A DNA stretch of 36,173 nucleotides. Source: DASVCS01 sp036381495. Its GTDB lineage: Bacteria; Gemmatimonadota; Gemmatimonadetes; Longimicrobiales; RSA9. The stretch lies in contig DASVCS010000024.1 in assembly GCA_036381495.1 (NCBI GenBank), positions 1-36,173 of the forward strand, read 5' to 3'. A program made the position numbers and the translations under genes. Below the pieces are notes generated by a model. The model made no database searches. It was given only the letters and a program-made list of their open reading frames with translations, and was not told the DNA's origin. Below, piece by piece: positions 15,934-25,174 of this stretch (position 1 is its first letter; each line of letters opens with the position of its first letter).

Positions 15934-17991
15934 TCACATCGTCGCCGGCGATGCCTCGAGCTGGATGTCCGGTGTCACGCCGAGCCATTCGAGCGTGAGC
16001 CGGTCCTGCGTGACCACGATGACCTGACGTTCGCGAGCGATGGCGCGGAGCAGGGTCCACACCTCGCGGGCGCGGTCCGGGTCGAGGAACGCGAACGGCT
16101 CGTCGACGAGGAGGGGGAGCGCGATGCCGGCGCCGGCCAGGAAGTCGGCGGCGCCGAGCCGGATGGCGAGCAGTGCGGCGTGCCACTCGCCGTAGCTGAG
16201 CGGCGGCGTGGCGATGGGCACGGCGCGGCCGGCGAGGCGGAGGGTCGCGCCGGCGAGCGAGTCGGGCGCCTCGACGGGTCCGAGCGCGCCGGCGGTCAAC
16301 TCGCCGAGGCGGCTGGAGATGCGGGCGAGGAGCCGTTCCTCGTCGCGCTCACGGAACTCCGCATAGGCGTCCTGGAGCAGCGCGTAGGCCGCCTCGTGCG
16401 CGGCGGCGTTCGCGGCGATCTCGGCGCGACGCGCCTCGAGCGCGGCGAGCCGGTCGCGCAGGGCGAGCGGGCTCTCGGCAATGCTCGCCTCTTCGAGCAG
16501 GCGACGTTCCAGCTCGCGCAGTTCGCGGGCGAGCGCGTCGCGTTCCGCGCGACGTCGGGCGAGTGCGCGGGCGACGGCATCGGCGTCGGGCGGCACGCCG
16601 TCGGGGAGTGCGAGGTCGACAGCGCGCGCGGTTTCGAGCGCCAGATCCGTCCGGGCCAGCTCGCGCCGCGCGTCTTCGAGTGCAGCCGCGATGGCGTCCG
16701 CGAGAGCGCCGGGGACCGCGTCCGGGCGGCCGTCCACCAGCCCGGCGAGCCGGCGGGCGGCGGCCTCGTGGCCCTGTCGCCGGTGCTCGCGCTCGGTCCG
16801 CGCCCGGCGGTCGAAGGCCGTCAGTGCGGCGGCACCGCCCAGCCCGAGGACCGCGATGGCGAGCCCCGCGGCCACCCGTCCGGCCAGCGCCAGCGCACCG
16901 CCCGCGATGATGCCGGCCGCCGCGAGCGCGACGGCGATCGGGAGCCGACGTCGTCCCGGCCGCGCCGCTTCGAGCGCGGCCGCGGCCTGTGCGCGCGCCT
17001 CCTCGAGCGTTCGGAGTCGCTGTACCAGCCGGTCCTGCTCGGCTTCGAGTGCACGCCGCTCCGCCAGTGGCCGCTGCGCCGCCTCGAGGCGTTCGATCTC
17101 GTCCCGGAGCGCGGCCATGCGCGACGTCGCCTGCGCGCGTTCCTCGAGCAGAGGTTGGCGACGCGCCTCGGCATCGACGGCGCGGCGGAACTCCTCACGC
17201 GTCCGCGCGATCTCGGCTTCGAGCGTTTCCAGCGCGCGCGGCTTGTTGCCGCGCCGGACGCCCGGCGCGATCGGCCGCTGCGTCAGCGCCCGGTGCGCCT
17301 GGACGATCGACTGCTTCGCCGCGTCGACGTCGCCGTGGCCGCCGGCGGCGATCCGCAGCAGCGCGCCATCCAGCCGTGTGCCGGTCAGCTCGCCCTGTTG
17401 GATGCACGCCGTCACGCGGTACGCCTCGAACTCGGCGAGTCCGAGGAGCGCGGCGAGGCGCGCGCGGTACTCGCGCGCCTCGGCGTTGTCCGCGCCGGGG
17501 TTGCCGTCACCGGCCCAGGGCGTGGCGGGCGCGGCGGGCGAGCGGCCCCGCGCGGCCGCCGGGACTGCGCGGGCGCCGGCCGCGCCGGGCGCCGCCCTGC
17601 GGTCGTCGGGACGGAGCGCGTCGCTGCTGCCCGCCGGAGCGAGCGTGTCGCCCGCCACGGCGCCGCCGGCGTCCACCGGCGTGAGCCGGACGCGCGCGGT
17701 GGTGAAGTCGCGCTCGATCGCCCACCGCGAGCCATCGGCCGCGGCGATCACCACGCGCGCGCCGTACCGCTCGCCCGTCCACGGCCGCCGCGCCTCGAGG
17801 CGCGTACGGTCGTCGTCATTGCGGCGGTGAAAGCCGAACGGCGCGCGGACGAGCGCTTCGAGCAGCGTCGTCTTCCCCGCGCCGTTCGGCCCCGCGACGA
17901 CGACCGGCTCCGCGCCGTCGGGGAACGTGAACCGCTCGCCCGCGTGGCGGCCGTAATCGAGCTCGAGTTCGAGGAACCGGATCGCGCCCAT
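15934..17991 (-). CDS. YhaN-like AAA ATPase (SbcC/Rad50-related, membrane-associated)
   Basis: The protein has 685 aa. Walker A is GPNGAGKT (34-41), a Q-loop-like CIQQGELTG lies near 196-204, an ABC-type signature LSYGE at 598-602 and Walker B LPLLVDEPFAFLD at about 625-637 (catalytic DE at 630-631). Long charged coiled coils (about 250-345 and 395-560) flank a TM hairpin (about 350-393). A CxxC zinc hook, as in Rad50/SbcC, is absent. This order (ATPase halves, coils, central TM hairpin) matches YhaN rather than SbcC. The gene overlaps the SbcD-like gene (TGATG), so the pair probably forms a membrane-tethered DNA-end nuclease. Confidence 0.85.
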   Translation of the reverse strand: MGAIRFLELELDYGRHAGERFTFPDGAEPVVVAGPNGAGKTTLLEALVRAPFGFHRRNDDDRTRLEARRPWTGERYGARVVIAAADGSRWAIERDFTTARVRLTPVDAGGAVAGDTLAPAGSSDALRPDDRRAAPGAAGARAVPAAARGRSPAAPATPWAGDGNPGADNAEAREYRARLAALLGLAEFEAYRVTACIQQGELTGTRLDGALLRIAAGGHGDVDAAKQSIVQAHRALTQRPIAPGVRRGNKPRALETLEAEIARTREEFRRAVDAEARRQPLLEERAQATSRMAALRDEIERLEAAQRPLAERRALEAEQDRLVQRLRTLEEARAQAAAALEAARPGRRRLPIAVALAAAGIIAGGALALAGRVAAGLAIAVLGLGGAAALTAFDRRARTEREHRRQGHEAAARRLAGLVDGRPDAVPGALADAIAAALEDARRELARTDLALETARAVDLALPDGVPPDADAVARALARRRAERDALARELRELERRLLEEASIAESPLALRDRLAALEARRAEIAANAAAHEAAYALLQDAYAEFRERDEERLLARISSRLGELTAGALGPVEAPDSLAGATLRLAGRAVPIATPPLSYGEWHAALLAIRLGAADFLAGAGIALPLLVDEPFAFLDPDRAREVWTLLRAIARERQVIVVTQDRLTLEWLGVTPDIQLEASPATM

Positions 17992-19121
17992 CAGTGCACC
18001 CCCAGCGCGACGAGGGCGAGTCGGAGCGCGCGCTCGGCCGTTGCGCGCGCGGCGTCGTCTTCCGCGCCTTCGATCCGCTCGCGGCCGAGCCGGACGACGT
18101 GGCCGACCACCGTGTCCTGCGCCGCCAGCTCGTCCAGCCGGCCGGCCGCGTAGTAGCGCGTCTCATCGGCGACGGCCGCGTGCCCGAAACGCTCGGCGAG
18201 GTGCGCGCGCACGGCGTCGGCGTCCAGTGGGAAGTCCGGCGCACCGACCAGCCGCACGACGGGCACCGCGCCCGCCGGAACCCGCCCGGCCACCGCATCC
18301 GCGACATAGGCATCGGAGAGGAACGGGCTCACGTCCAGCGCGCCTGCATCCTCGACCGGCGGGATGCCCGACGATTCGAGCCGCACCACCGGCGCGCGCC
18401 CTTCCTCGAGCTCGACGACGACGTACCCGCGCGGCCCCGTCTCCGTCAGGTCCAGCGCCGCGAACGATCCGCTGTAGCACGCCGGCACGCCGCCGGCCGC
18501 GTCGAACTCCGATGGCGGCCGGTGACGGTGGTAGTCGCCGAGCGCGATGTAGTCCGCGTCGAGTCGCGCCAGCGCGTCCGGCGCGAGCCGCAGCGCATTG
18601 GGCGAGCTGCCCCAGTGCGGCGCGTCCGGCACCGATCCGTGCAGGAGCACGACGTGCACGCCCGGCCGTGGCGCGCGACGGTACGTCGCCAGCGGTTCGG
18701 GCGCCCGCGCGCGGTCGTAGGCGATGCCGTAGACGTGCAGTGCGCCGCCCGGCGTCCCCACCGTGACCGGCGCGCCGAAGACCGGCTCCGTGAAGACGTG
18801 CGCGCCGCCCAGCGGCTCGCGCCACGGGTTCGGGTGCAACGTGGCGGGGTCGTGGTTGCCGGGGACGATGAAGACCGGCCGGCCGCTCTCGACCACGCGG
18901 CGGAGCGCCTCCCGCGCCGCCGCGAGCACGTCCGCGGGCGGCCGCGGCGAGTCGAAGAGGTCGCCCGCGATCACGACGGCGTGCGCGCCCTCGGACTCGA
19001 CCGTCTCCGGGAGCCGGCGGAACGCATCCAGCACGGCCGCCGCGCGCGCGGCGGCCAGAGCGCCGAACGCGGAGAACGAAGCGCCGAGGTGGACATCGGC
19101 CAGGTGGAGGAGTCGGATCAT
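17991..19121 (-). CDS. YhaO/SbcD-like Mre11-family exonuclease
   Basis: The protein has 376 aa from the ATG at 19121 (MIRLLHLADVHLGASF). The phosphodiesterase motifs are complete: I LADVHLG (7-13), II AGDLFDSP, III VPGNHDP, then VLLHGSVPD and ALGDYHRHR. These bind two Mn ions and cut DNA ends. The C-terminal half (about residues 240-376) is a cap/partner-binding region without clear motifs. It overlaps the downstream YhaN-like gene by 1 nt, so nuclease and ATPase are co-translated as in Mre11/Rad50-type complexes. Upstream, 19122-19222 holds no gene. The frame is open far beyond 19121, but motif I sits directly at this ATG. Confidence 0.9.
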   Translation of the reverse strand: MIRLLHLADVHLGASFSAFGALAAARAAAVLDAFRRLPETVESEGAHAVVIAGDLFDSPRPPADVLAAAREALRRVVESGRPVFIVPGNHDPATLHPNPWREPLGGAHVFTEPVFGAPVTVGTPGGALHVYGIAYDRARAPEPLATYRRAPRPGVHVVLLHGSVPDAPHWGSSPNALRLAPDALARLDADYIALGDYHRHRPPSEFDAAGGVPACYSGSFAALDLTETGPRGYVVVELEEGRAPVVRLESSGIPPVEDAGALDVSPFLSDAYVADAVAGRVPAGAVPVVRLVGAPDFPLDADAVRAHLAERFGHAAVADETRYYAAGRLDELAAQDTVVGHVVRLGRERIEGAEDDAARATAERALRLALVALGVH

Positions 19122-19222
19122 GGGGCGGCGGTGGCGGTGTGTGTCGGGGGAATCGTTGACATCGCGCGGTCCACGGTCCGGCGGAATATAGCGGGAGGGA
19201 GTGACAGCGGCGATGCGGGGGT

Positions 19223-20128
19223 TTACCCGGCCTTGCGGAACCGCGCGTAGCGCTCCTCGAGGAACTCCGGGCGCGGGCGTAGCTCGGCGGCGCGCGGCGC
19301 GTGCAGCCGGCGGCCCTGCATCTCCTGGAGCCCGTGCCTCAGCATCGGCCCGTCGACCTCTTCGAGAATGTCGCGGCGGATCTCGATCACGAGGTCCGGA
19401 CGCACACCGAGGATGTGGCGGTCGAACGCCGCGTGGTGGAGCTTGCACAGCGCGAGGCCATTCGGCACGATCGGCTCGCCCCGAAGCTCCCGGTCCGGGA
19501 TGATGTGCGCCGCTTCGAGCAGTTCCGCGTGGCGCAGGCGGCAGACCGCGCACTGTTCGCGGTACGCGCGGAGCACACGCTCGCGGAACGTCGTCTGGTG
19601 CATGCGCTGGAGAGTGACACGCGTGACGTAGCTGCGGCGCAGCTCGTCCGTCGCGTCCTTCAGCTCGGCGGCCGCCAGCCGGTGGTCGTCGACCGCCACG
19701 GTGAAGGTGAGCCGGTGCCGCTCGTCACCGACAATGTAGACCGGCCAGACCGGGAGGTAGCGCCCGGGGACGATGCCGAAGTGGTAGATCAACGGCAGGT
19801 TCCGGCGCATGGCGAGCCGGAGCCCGACGTTCTCGTGGTGATCGGGATCCGTGCCGCGGTAGCGGTAGGCCAGGAGCCCGTCCGGGCGCAGACCGTCATC
19901 GTACGGCGGCGGCATCCCTCGCTTCGGTGGGGCCGTGGTGATGCTGATCGGTATCTCGGGGAGGATGCGTGGCTTGAAGATGCCTTGCGGCCCGATCAGG
20001 CGGACCTGTCGGCCCTCGAACGTGAAGCCGTTCCGGAGCACGTCGCGCGGCAGCACCTCGCCGTGCAGCGCGGTCTGTCGTTCGAGGAAGTCGAAAGCGG
20101 CGAGGCGGACGCGGAGGTCGAGGTCCAT
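19223..20128 (-). CDS. HNH endonuclease (putative restriction-type)
   Basis: The protein has 301 aa, beginning MDLDLRVRLAAFDFLERQTA. The C-terminal HNH domain is complete: CAVC (193-196), LLEAAHIIPD (203-212), VPNGLALCKLHHAAFD (221-236). The first half (VRLIGPQGIFKPRILP, GLLAYRYRGTDPDHHENVGL, PVWPVYIVGDE) is the conserved N-terminal module of this family, possibly for DNA recognition. Cleavage of foreign or modified DNA is a reasonable guess but unproven; no methyltransferase gene is near. A second, internally deleted piece of this gene lies at 25438-25594, about 97% identical, so it has been duplicated recently. It lies 101 nt from the YhaO/YhaN genes on the same strand. Confidence 0.85.
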   Translation of the reverse strand: MDLDLRVRLAAFDFLERQTALHGEVLPRDVLRNGFTFEGRQVRLIGPQGIFKPRILPEIPISITTAPPKRGMPPPYDDGLRPDGLLAYRYRGTDPDHHENVGLRLAMRRNLPLIYHFGIVPGRYLPVWPVYIVGDERHRLTFTVAVDDHRLAAAELKDATDELRRSYVTRVTLQRMHQTTFRERVLRAYREQCAVCRLRHAELLEAAHIIPDRELRGEPIVPNGLALCKLHHAAFDRHILGVRPDLVIEIRRDILEEVDGPMLRHGLQEMQGRRLHAPRAAELRPRPEFLEERYARFRKAG

Positions 20129-20617
20129 GGTGGTGCCCGTACCGGGCAGCATTGGCGTATGGTCAGGAGACGGCCGGGGCACGATGCAGTATGATCGCTT
20201 CCCTTCTCCCGGCGATAGTGATCCAGAAAATTTAATATGCGCCTGGTTCAGCCGAAACTGTACTATGCAAGGAGTCTGGGGGCAAAGCAAGGTGCGCGGC
20301 CACACTACGGCGGCGCTACGGTACCTGCGCGCCGCTCACCACGTGTCCCCGCCTGCAAACACACTCGGGGTTTAGCAAAGATCATCCAGCGCTGCACCGC
20401 TGTCATACCCCTGCCATACGTTCTGGAATCTGGATCCGGAGAGGTGGATGCCCAACCTTCGGCGCGTTTCGCCACTCGTCGGGGTCAGTCATCCGTCCTG
20501 ATCGCGCTCGGCGCGGGGTCACGGCCGTCGACCGTGCCGCGGGAAGCCGGCCACGACTCTTCAACGTTCGATTCGCGAGTGTGATCCGCGCCTGCTACAC
20601 ACGTGAGGAGGTACTCT
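20129..20617. other. gene-free, AT-richer spacer
   Basis: This 489-nt spacer separates the divergent HNH and clostripain-like genes. It contains unusually AT-rich patches for this genome (for example AAAATTTAATATGC near 20227-20240) and no open frame with recognisable homology. Promoters for both neighbours probably lie here, but no box is convincing. A GGAGG at 20606-20610 belongs to the next gene. Confidence 0.5.
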
Positions 20618-22861
20618 ATGCGATGGCCTATCGCATTGGTGGTCGCCACAAGCGTGTTGCACCTGTGTTGTTCGAATGAGTCCGGCGGCCGTGGCGGCCC
20701 CACCGAGCCGAACGAACCATCGGAGTCAACGACGCGATCCATCGTACTCGCCGGTGGAAACAACCAGACAGGACGAGTCGGCACCATTCTCCCGACGCCG
20801 TTGGCTGTCAAGGTCCTAGATTCCGACGGGAGCGCGGTTCAGGGTGTCACGGTGACATGGGCCGTTAGATCCGGTGGCGGATCGGTCAGTAGCGCGTCGA
20901 CGACGACCGATGCGACGGGCACGGCCCGAACCAACTGGATCCTTGGCGAGGCCCCGGGAACCAACATCGTCGAGGCGACCGCCGCGGGATTGTCCGGCAG
21001 CCCCGTCACGTTCACGGCCGCAGCGCGGTACCCCTACTGGACCGTCATGGTCTATATGGCGGCGGACAACAACCTCGCCATCGAGGGGATCATGGACATC
21101 GACGAGATGGAGGCGGCCGGCGCGGATCCGGAGGTGCAGGTCGTTGTCCAGGCCGAGTTCAACCCGGACATCCTCGGCTTGTACGGCTGTGATGCCTCGT
21201 GTTACAACCGTCCCAACTTCAACACGTTCCGGTATGCGGTAGCGGGAGGAGGCGAGTCGACCCTCGGGCCTGATGGATCGACCATCGACCTGGGCAACCG
21301 GGATATGACGAGCCCGGCGGAACTCGGAGAATTCATCCAATGGGCAAAGGATGAATATCCGGCGGAGCACTACGCGCTCGTGCTCTGGAACCACGGCGGC
21401 GGCTATACCGGCCTCTTGCAGGACGCGACGTCCGCGGGGGGCCAGATGATGTCGATCGGCGACCTGCCCGCTGCGCTGCGTGGCGTCGGATCGATCGACG
21501 TGCTGGACTTCGACATGTGTCTGATGGGCGGCTACGAGACGCTCGTGATGATCGACGGCCTCGTGCGGTACGCGGTGTTCTCGGAGGAAGTGGTCCCGGG
21601 CGCAGGGAACCCGTACGCCGAGATACTCGATGGGTTGCACGCGAATCCAGCGGCTGACCCGGAAGCCGTGGCGGCGATCTTCGTGGATGAGTTTCACGAG
21701 GGCTACGCCGGGGATCGAGCGCCGACAACGAAGTCTGCGTACGACCTGACGGCCTTCGCGGCGTTAGAATCGGAACTCGATACCCTGGCCGACATGCTCC
21801 GGACGAACCTGGGTTCGCTAGCCCCCGCGATCGAGTCGGCGGCCGCAGTTAGCCAGAAGTACACCATGTCGGAGCTTACCGATATCGGTGATTTCCTGGA
21901 CTCCCTCCGCATTCGGGTGAGCGATCCCACGCTCCTCGCCCAGATCGACGAGGTTAAGAGCCAGGTCGTCGGCCCGTTTCGCGTCCGCAACCGGGTACGA
22001 AACGGATGGGACTCCGAGGAGCGGGACGTGAGTCGGTCGACCGGGCTCAGCATCGTGCTTCCGAGCGGAGTCGGCGACGACCGGATGGCGGACGCCGGTC
22101 CAGGGAGCTTCGCTGCCTACGAGGCACTCTACAGCGGTAAGGCGTGGACGGAATTCCTTTCCGACTGGATTGCAGGCCAAGCGGCGGTGATCTATACAGA
22201 TCAGGGGACTGCTCGTTTCGAGGCGTATCTGGTCTGGGATTCGGCCGCGGTCAGTCGGAGAACCGACGTGGATCTTTGGATCCTCGAACCCGATGGCAAC
22301 GTCTACATTCCGTACATCGGTTCGGTCACGCCGAATGGCACCCTCACGAACGATTCATGGGACGACGGGACGTCTTACGAGGGCCTTCGGACCAACCGCT
22401 TCGTCCAGAACGGCACCTACCGGTTCTACGCGAACCTCTGGACAGACTCGGCGGATTACCGACCCATCTACGACATTCAGTATCGATACGATCAGGTGAG
22501 CCCACTGAGTTCGCTCTACGCGCCGAACTACCCGCGTCTATCGACGGAGGCATCGTGGCTGACCGATCCGGATCCGACCTGGGGCGAGGTGGATTCCGGC
22601 GCGTACACCGATCTCCAATTGGCCGCGACCTGGACCGTAGGCCCCACGGCTCAGCCGACGATGGTCCCGCGGACCGGTCGCCGCATTGAAGCCGACATCG
22701 CTGTCATGGCGTTCGACGCGCCGGCGCCGACGGCCGCCCAGCTCAAGACGATCCGGCGCCTACTCGTGGAGCGGAACGGCATCCGCGGAAGCCGCTCGTC
22801 CGGCTTCGGGCCGTCGCGCACTCCTGAACGACTGCGGATTCCCTCGACGGGAGGAAGGTGA
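20618..22861 (+). CDS. clostripain-family (C11) cysteine protease lipoprotein with a Big-1 domain
   Basis: The protein has 747 aa; the ATG at 20618 follows GAGGAGG by 7 nt. The N-terminus MRWPIALVVATSVLHLCC has a short signal and Cys17/18, so it is likely a lipoprotein. Residues about 40-136 form an invasin-type Ig domain (GTILPTPLAVKVLDSDG, VTVTWAV, TDATGTA). The peptidase C11 domain starts at WTVMVYMAADNNL (141-153) and has catalytic His259 (LWNHGGGY) and Cys301 (FDMCLMGGYE). The region after about 490 is beta-rich. C11 enzymes cut after Arg/Lys. Cell-surface proteolysis is inferred. The final part (IRRLLVERNGIRGSRSSGF onward) looks like an added tail. A small lipoprotein gene follows 4 nt downstream. 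Confidence 0.85.
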   Translation: MRWPIALVVATSVLHLCCSNESGGRGGPTEPNEPSESTTRSIVLAGGNNQTGRVGTILPTPLAVKVLDSDGSAVQGVTVTWAVRSGGGSVSSASTTTDATGTARTNWILGEAPGTNIVEATAAGLSGSPVTFTAAARYPYWTVMVYMAADNNLAIEGIMDIDEMEAAGADPEVQVVVQAEFNPDILGLYGCDASCYNRPNFNTFRYAVAGGGESTLGPDGSTIDLGNRDMTSPAELGEFIQWAKDEYPAEHYALVLWNHGGGYTGLLQDATSAGGQMMSIGDLPAALRGVGSIDVLDFDMCLMGGYETLVMIDGLVRYAVFSEEVVPGAGNPYAEILDGLHANPAADPEAVAAIFVDEFHEGYAGDRAPTTKSAYDLTAFAALESELDTLADMLRTNLGSLAPAIESAAAVSQKYTMSELTDIGDFLDSLRIRVSDPTLLAQIDEVKSQVVGPFRVRNRVRNGWDSEERDVSRSTGLSIVLPSGVGDDRMADAGPGSFAAYEALYSGKAWTEFLSDWIAGQAAVIYTDQGTARFEAYLVWDSAAVSRRTDVDLWILEPDGNVYIPYIGSVTPNGTLTNDSWDDGTSYEGLRTNRFVQNGTYRFYANLWTDSADYRPIYDIQYRYDQVSPLSSLYAPNYPRLSTEASWLTDPDPTWGEVDSGAYTDLQLAATWTVGPTAQPTMVPRTGRRIEADIAVMAFDAPAPTAAQLKTIRRLLVERNGIRGSRSSGFGPSRTPERLRIPSTGGR

Positions 22862-22865
22862 AAAA

Positions 22866-23405
22866 ATGAGACAGAGCACGTATCTGACACTGGCGTTCGC
22901 GCTCATTGCATGTCAGCCGAAATCCCCGGGTTCGGCGGCCACGAATCAAGGCGTCGCGCCGGAACCGGCGCCTGTGCAGGGGGAGAGTGGTACGCTGACG
23001 AAACCGCCCGCCGCTAGCGCGTCGGGCGATGCGCCGGCCGGAGTGACCACCGCTGGAGCTGAACCGATCACGGTTCCGAGACGGCAGCAGCTCCCGGCGC
23101 CGACCGTACGGGAAATCCTGGAAACCGACACCCATGTCGGCCGGCGCGTTCGAGTCACGGGCCGCTGCTTGGGTTACTCGGGGTCGGTGGCGGTCGGCGG
23201 GCCGCCCGTATCGCGAAGCGACTGGGAACTGGAAGCCGATGGGGTCGCCATCTACGTCACTGGACCGCTACCGGAGGGATGTTCGGCGACGACGGGGAGC
23301 ACCGCGCTCGTCACGATCACGGCAGTCGTCGCCGAAGACACGCTCCCGGCGCTCGGCCGGCGGCCGCCGTCGGTGCGGCGGTATCTCGTTCGTCAGAATC
23401 CATAG
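22866..23405 (+). CDS. lipoprotein with a small OB-fold-like C-terminal domain
   Basis: The protein has 179 aa from the ATG at 22866, preceded by GGAGGAAGG. The signal MRQSTYLTLAFALIAC ends in a good lipobox (LIAC, Cys16). A Pro/Ala/Gly-rich spacer (to about residue 75) leads to a beta-rich domain: TVREILETDTHVGRRVRVTG, WELEADGVAIYVTG and ALVTITAVVAED. The string VGRRVRVTGR followed by strands is like OB-fold proteins that sit in the periplasm, but no named family was recognised. It is 4 nt after the clostripain-like gene and surely co-expressed, so it may be its inhibitor, chaperone or surface partner. Confidence 0.7.
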   Translation: MRQSTYLTLAFALIACQPKSPGSAATNQGVAPEPAPVQGESGTLTKPPAASASGDAPAGVTTAGAEPITVPRRQQLPAPTVREILETDTHVGRRVRVTGRCLGYSGSVAVGGPPVSRSDWELEADGVAIYVTGPLPEGCSATTGSTALVTITAVVAEDTLPALGRRPPSVRRYLVRQNP

Positions 23406-23574
23406 CTCCGGAATTCCTGGAACGGCTACAACATCAGCCTTCGTCCCCTCGGTCAGAGGGTTCCCGCGCTCGTGGTCATAGTTGCGGGGCGGGCGTTTCT
23501 ACGACCTGTCGTGCGAGCGCGCTCAGCTCTCCGCCGGCTCGTTCGCGACCTCTTGGACTGACAGGGCGACTGAC
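23406..23574. other. spacer without a recognisable gene
   Basis: Nothing with coding homology is seen between the small lipoprotein gene and the pseudogene at 23575. It contains a short palindrome around CCGGAATTCC (23407-23417). Confidence 0.4.
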
Positions 23575-23675
23575 GACCTCGAGATCGAGCCGTGGCGTGT
23601 GCCACTCGGTCCGGCTGCCGCCAGCCGGGCGGGCTCCAGCCAGGGCGTGCGCCGATCCCGCTTCGACCAGACCGG
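23575..23675 (-). pseudogene. internally deleted copy of the WDSY-family gene (26081-26623)
   Basis: 23575-23622 matches 26216-26263 and 23623-23675 matches 26484-26536, with about 8 mismatches over the 101 aligned bases. The 220 bp between (26264-26483) are missing, which removes the segment holding WDSYGA and shifts the frame. On the minus strand one reads SKRDRRTPWLEPARL, and in the second frame EWHTPRLDLEV. The copy has no start or stop of its own. It is a remnant of an older duplicate of the second gene of the three-gene operon. Confidence 0.7.
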
Positions 23676-23801
23676 CCCCACGGCGAGGGGTTGGGGATGG
23701 CATGTCGCCGACGCCGACCGACGAGCAGCTCGACCGGGAAAGGCCGGTCCGCGGATCTGGCGGGGCCGAGGTGCGGCCCGGCCGGCAGCGCACCGCCCCG
23801 A

Positions 23802-23975
23802 TCAGCGCTCGCGCAGCGACTTCACCTTACCATCGGCCAGGCGCCGGATCGCCATGACCGCGGTGCTTTCCTTCCCGCCGCCGCGCTTCTCCGCCTCGAG
23901 CGTGTAGGCGCCCACCACCTTGTCGTCGACCGCGAACGGCTCATCCCGGGCGGGGATCCCGAGTTGTCCAAATCG
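23802..23975 (-). pseudogene. C-terminal fragment, possibly NTF2/SnoaL-like
   Basis: On the minus strand the frame ends DEPFAVDDKVVGAYTLEAEK, then STAVMAIRRLADGKVKSLRER and stop. The pattern AVDDKVV-Y-LEA and IRRLADGKVKSLRE resembles the last strands of SnoaL/NTF2-like proteins (for example V.GDKVV, FRLxDGKI). The frame upstream (to 24086) is open but has no recognisable homology, and no good start is visible. I treat it as a truncated gene. 23676-23801 shows nothing else, and 23976-24154 holds no gene. Confidence 0.35.
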
Positions 23976-24154
23976 CACCTCATGATGCGGTCGAGGTGTG
24001 CAATCCGTGGACCGGCGCAGGACCTCGTGCAGTGCGAAGCCCCGAAGCGGCCGCGCGAGGATGGCGGCATCGCGCCGGGCCCTCACGCACGCTTGCGCGC
24101 GGCACGGGCGCGCGATCTATTACCGCGCTTCGAGTCGGAATTGCGAACCCGGTC

Positions 24155-25174
24155 ATGGCACTGCGCACGATGAACAGCGGCATCGATTTCCGGGCGCCCC
24201 CGCCCACGTTCCTTCTTGCCGCCGCGACGCTGGCGTGCGCGGCGCTGCCCGGCTCCGCCCGGGCACAGGGTTCGGACGACCCCGCGCCCGTAACGCTCAC
24301 TTACCTCGGCACCGCCGGCTGGCAGCTCACGGATGGCGAGGTCGTGATCCTCGTCGACCCCTACATCTCGCGGCTGCCGACGTCCCGCTTCCGGGGCGCA
24401 CACTGGACGCGCACCGGTTACGTCGAGGACTCGCCCGGCAGTGCGCCCGTGCTGAAGCCGGACACCGCGGCGGTGGATGCGCACATCCGGCGCGCGGACC
24501 TGATCCTCATCGCCCACTCGCATCACGACCACCTGCTCGATGCGCCCTACATCGCGCGGCGCACGGGCGCGCGCATCATCGGCACCGAGACCACCAGCCG
24601 CCTCGCCCGCGCCGCGGGCGTACCGGACTCGCAGGTGATCACGGTGCGTGGAGGCGAGGACTACAGCTTCGGGAGCGTGTCGGTGAAAGTCATCCCGAGC
24701 CTGCACAGCGCGGCCGGCGGCATGGGCTACTTCGACGGCCGGGTGGCGCGGAAAGACCTCGCGCCGCCGCTCCGCGTCACGGACTTCGTCGAGGGCGGCA
24801 CGCTGGCGTACCTGGTGCGCATCGGCGGGCGCGAGGTGCTGTTCATCAGCTCGGCCAACTACATCGAGCGGGAGATCGAGGGGCTGCGGCCGGACGCGGC
24901 CGTCGTCGCGATCGGCGCACGACAGTACGTGTACGACTACACGCGGCGGCTACTCGCAGCGCTGGGCGACCCGCCACTGATCCTGCCGAACCACTGGGAC
25001 GGCTACACGCTGCCGTACGATGATCCGCGGGCGACAGGGAGCGAGGGCATCCTGCGCGGGCTGGAGGCGTTCCGGCAGGAGGTGCTGCGCTACTCGCCGC
25101 GCACCGAGGTGCGGACGCCGAAGTACTTCGAGGCGATCCGGGTGCCGCGGCGGGCGGCGCCGGAAGCGCCGTAG
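24155..25174 (+). CDS. exported metallo-beta-lactamase-fold hydrolase
   Basis: The protein has 339 aa with a signal peptide ending near GSARAQG (residue 39); an ATG at 24170 is an alternative start. The metal-binding HSHHDH is at 121-126 (after LILIA), with further candidate ligands at SLHSAAGG and in the C-terminal PNHWDGY. The layout resembles UlaG-like or N-acyl-phosphatidylethanolamine phospholipase D-like MBL proteins (TYLGTAGWQL near the start of the fold, DPYISRLP). It should be periplasmic. The substrate is unknown. No ribosome-binding site is obvious. It is intact although broken genes lie on both sides. Confidence 0.85.
   Translation: MALRTMNSGIDFRAPPPTFLLAAATLACAALPGSARAQGSDDPAPVTLTYLGTAGWQLTDGEVVILVDPYISRLPTSRFRGAHWTRTGYVEDSPGSAPVLKPDTAAVDAHIRRADLILIAHSHHDHLLDAPYIARRTGARIIGTETTSRLARAAGVPDSQVITVRGGEDYSFGSVSVKVIPSLHSAAGGMGYFDGRVARKDLAPPLRVTDFVEGGTLAYLVRIGGREVLFISSANYIEREIEGLRPDAAVVAIGARQYVYDYTRRLLAALGDPPLILPNHWDGYTLPYDDPRATGSEGILRGLEAFRQEVLRYSPRTEVRTPKYFEAIRVPRRAAPEAP

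Noticed and set aside
15826..18153. Long plus-strand frame opposite the YhaN-like gene
   Set aside because: Antisense, low-complexity and without homology; the minus-strand gene has a complete set of ATPase motifs.
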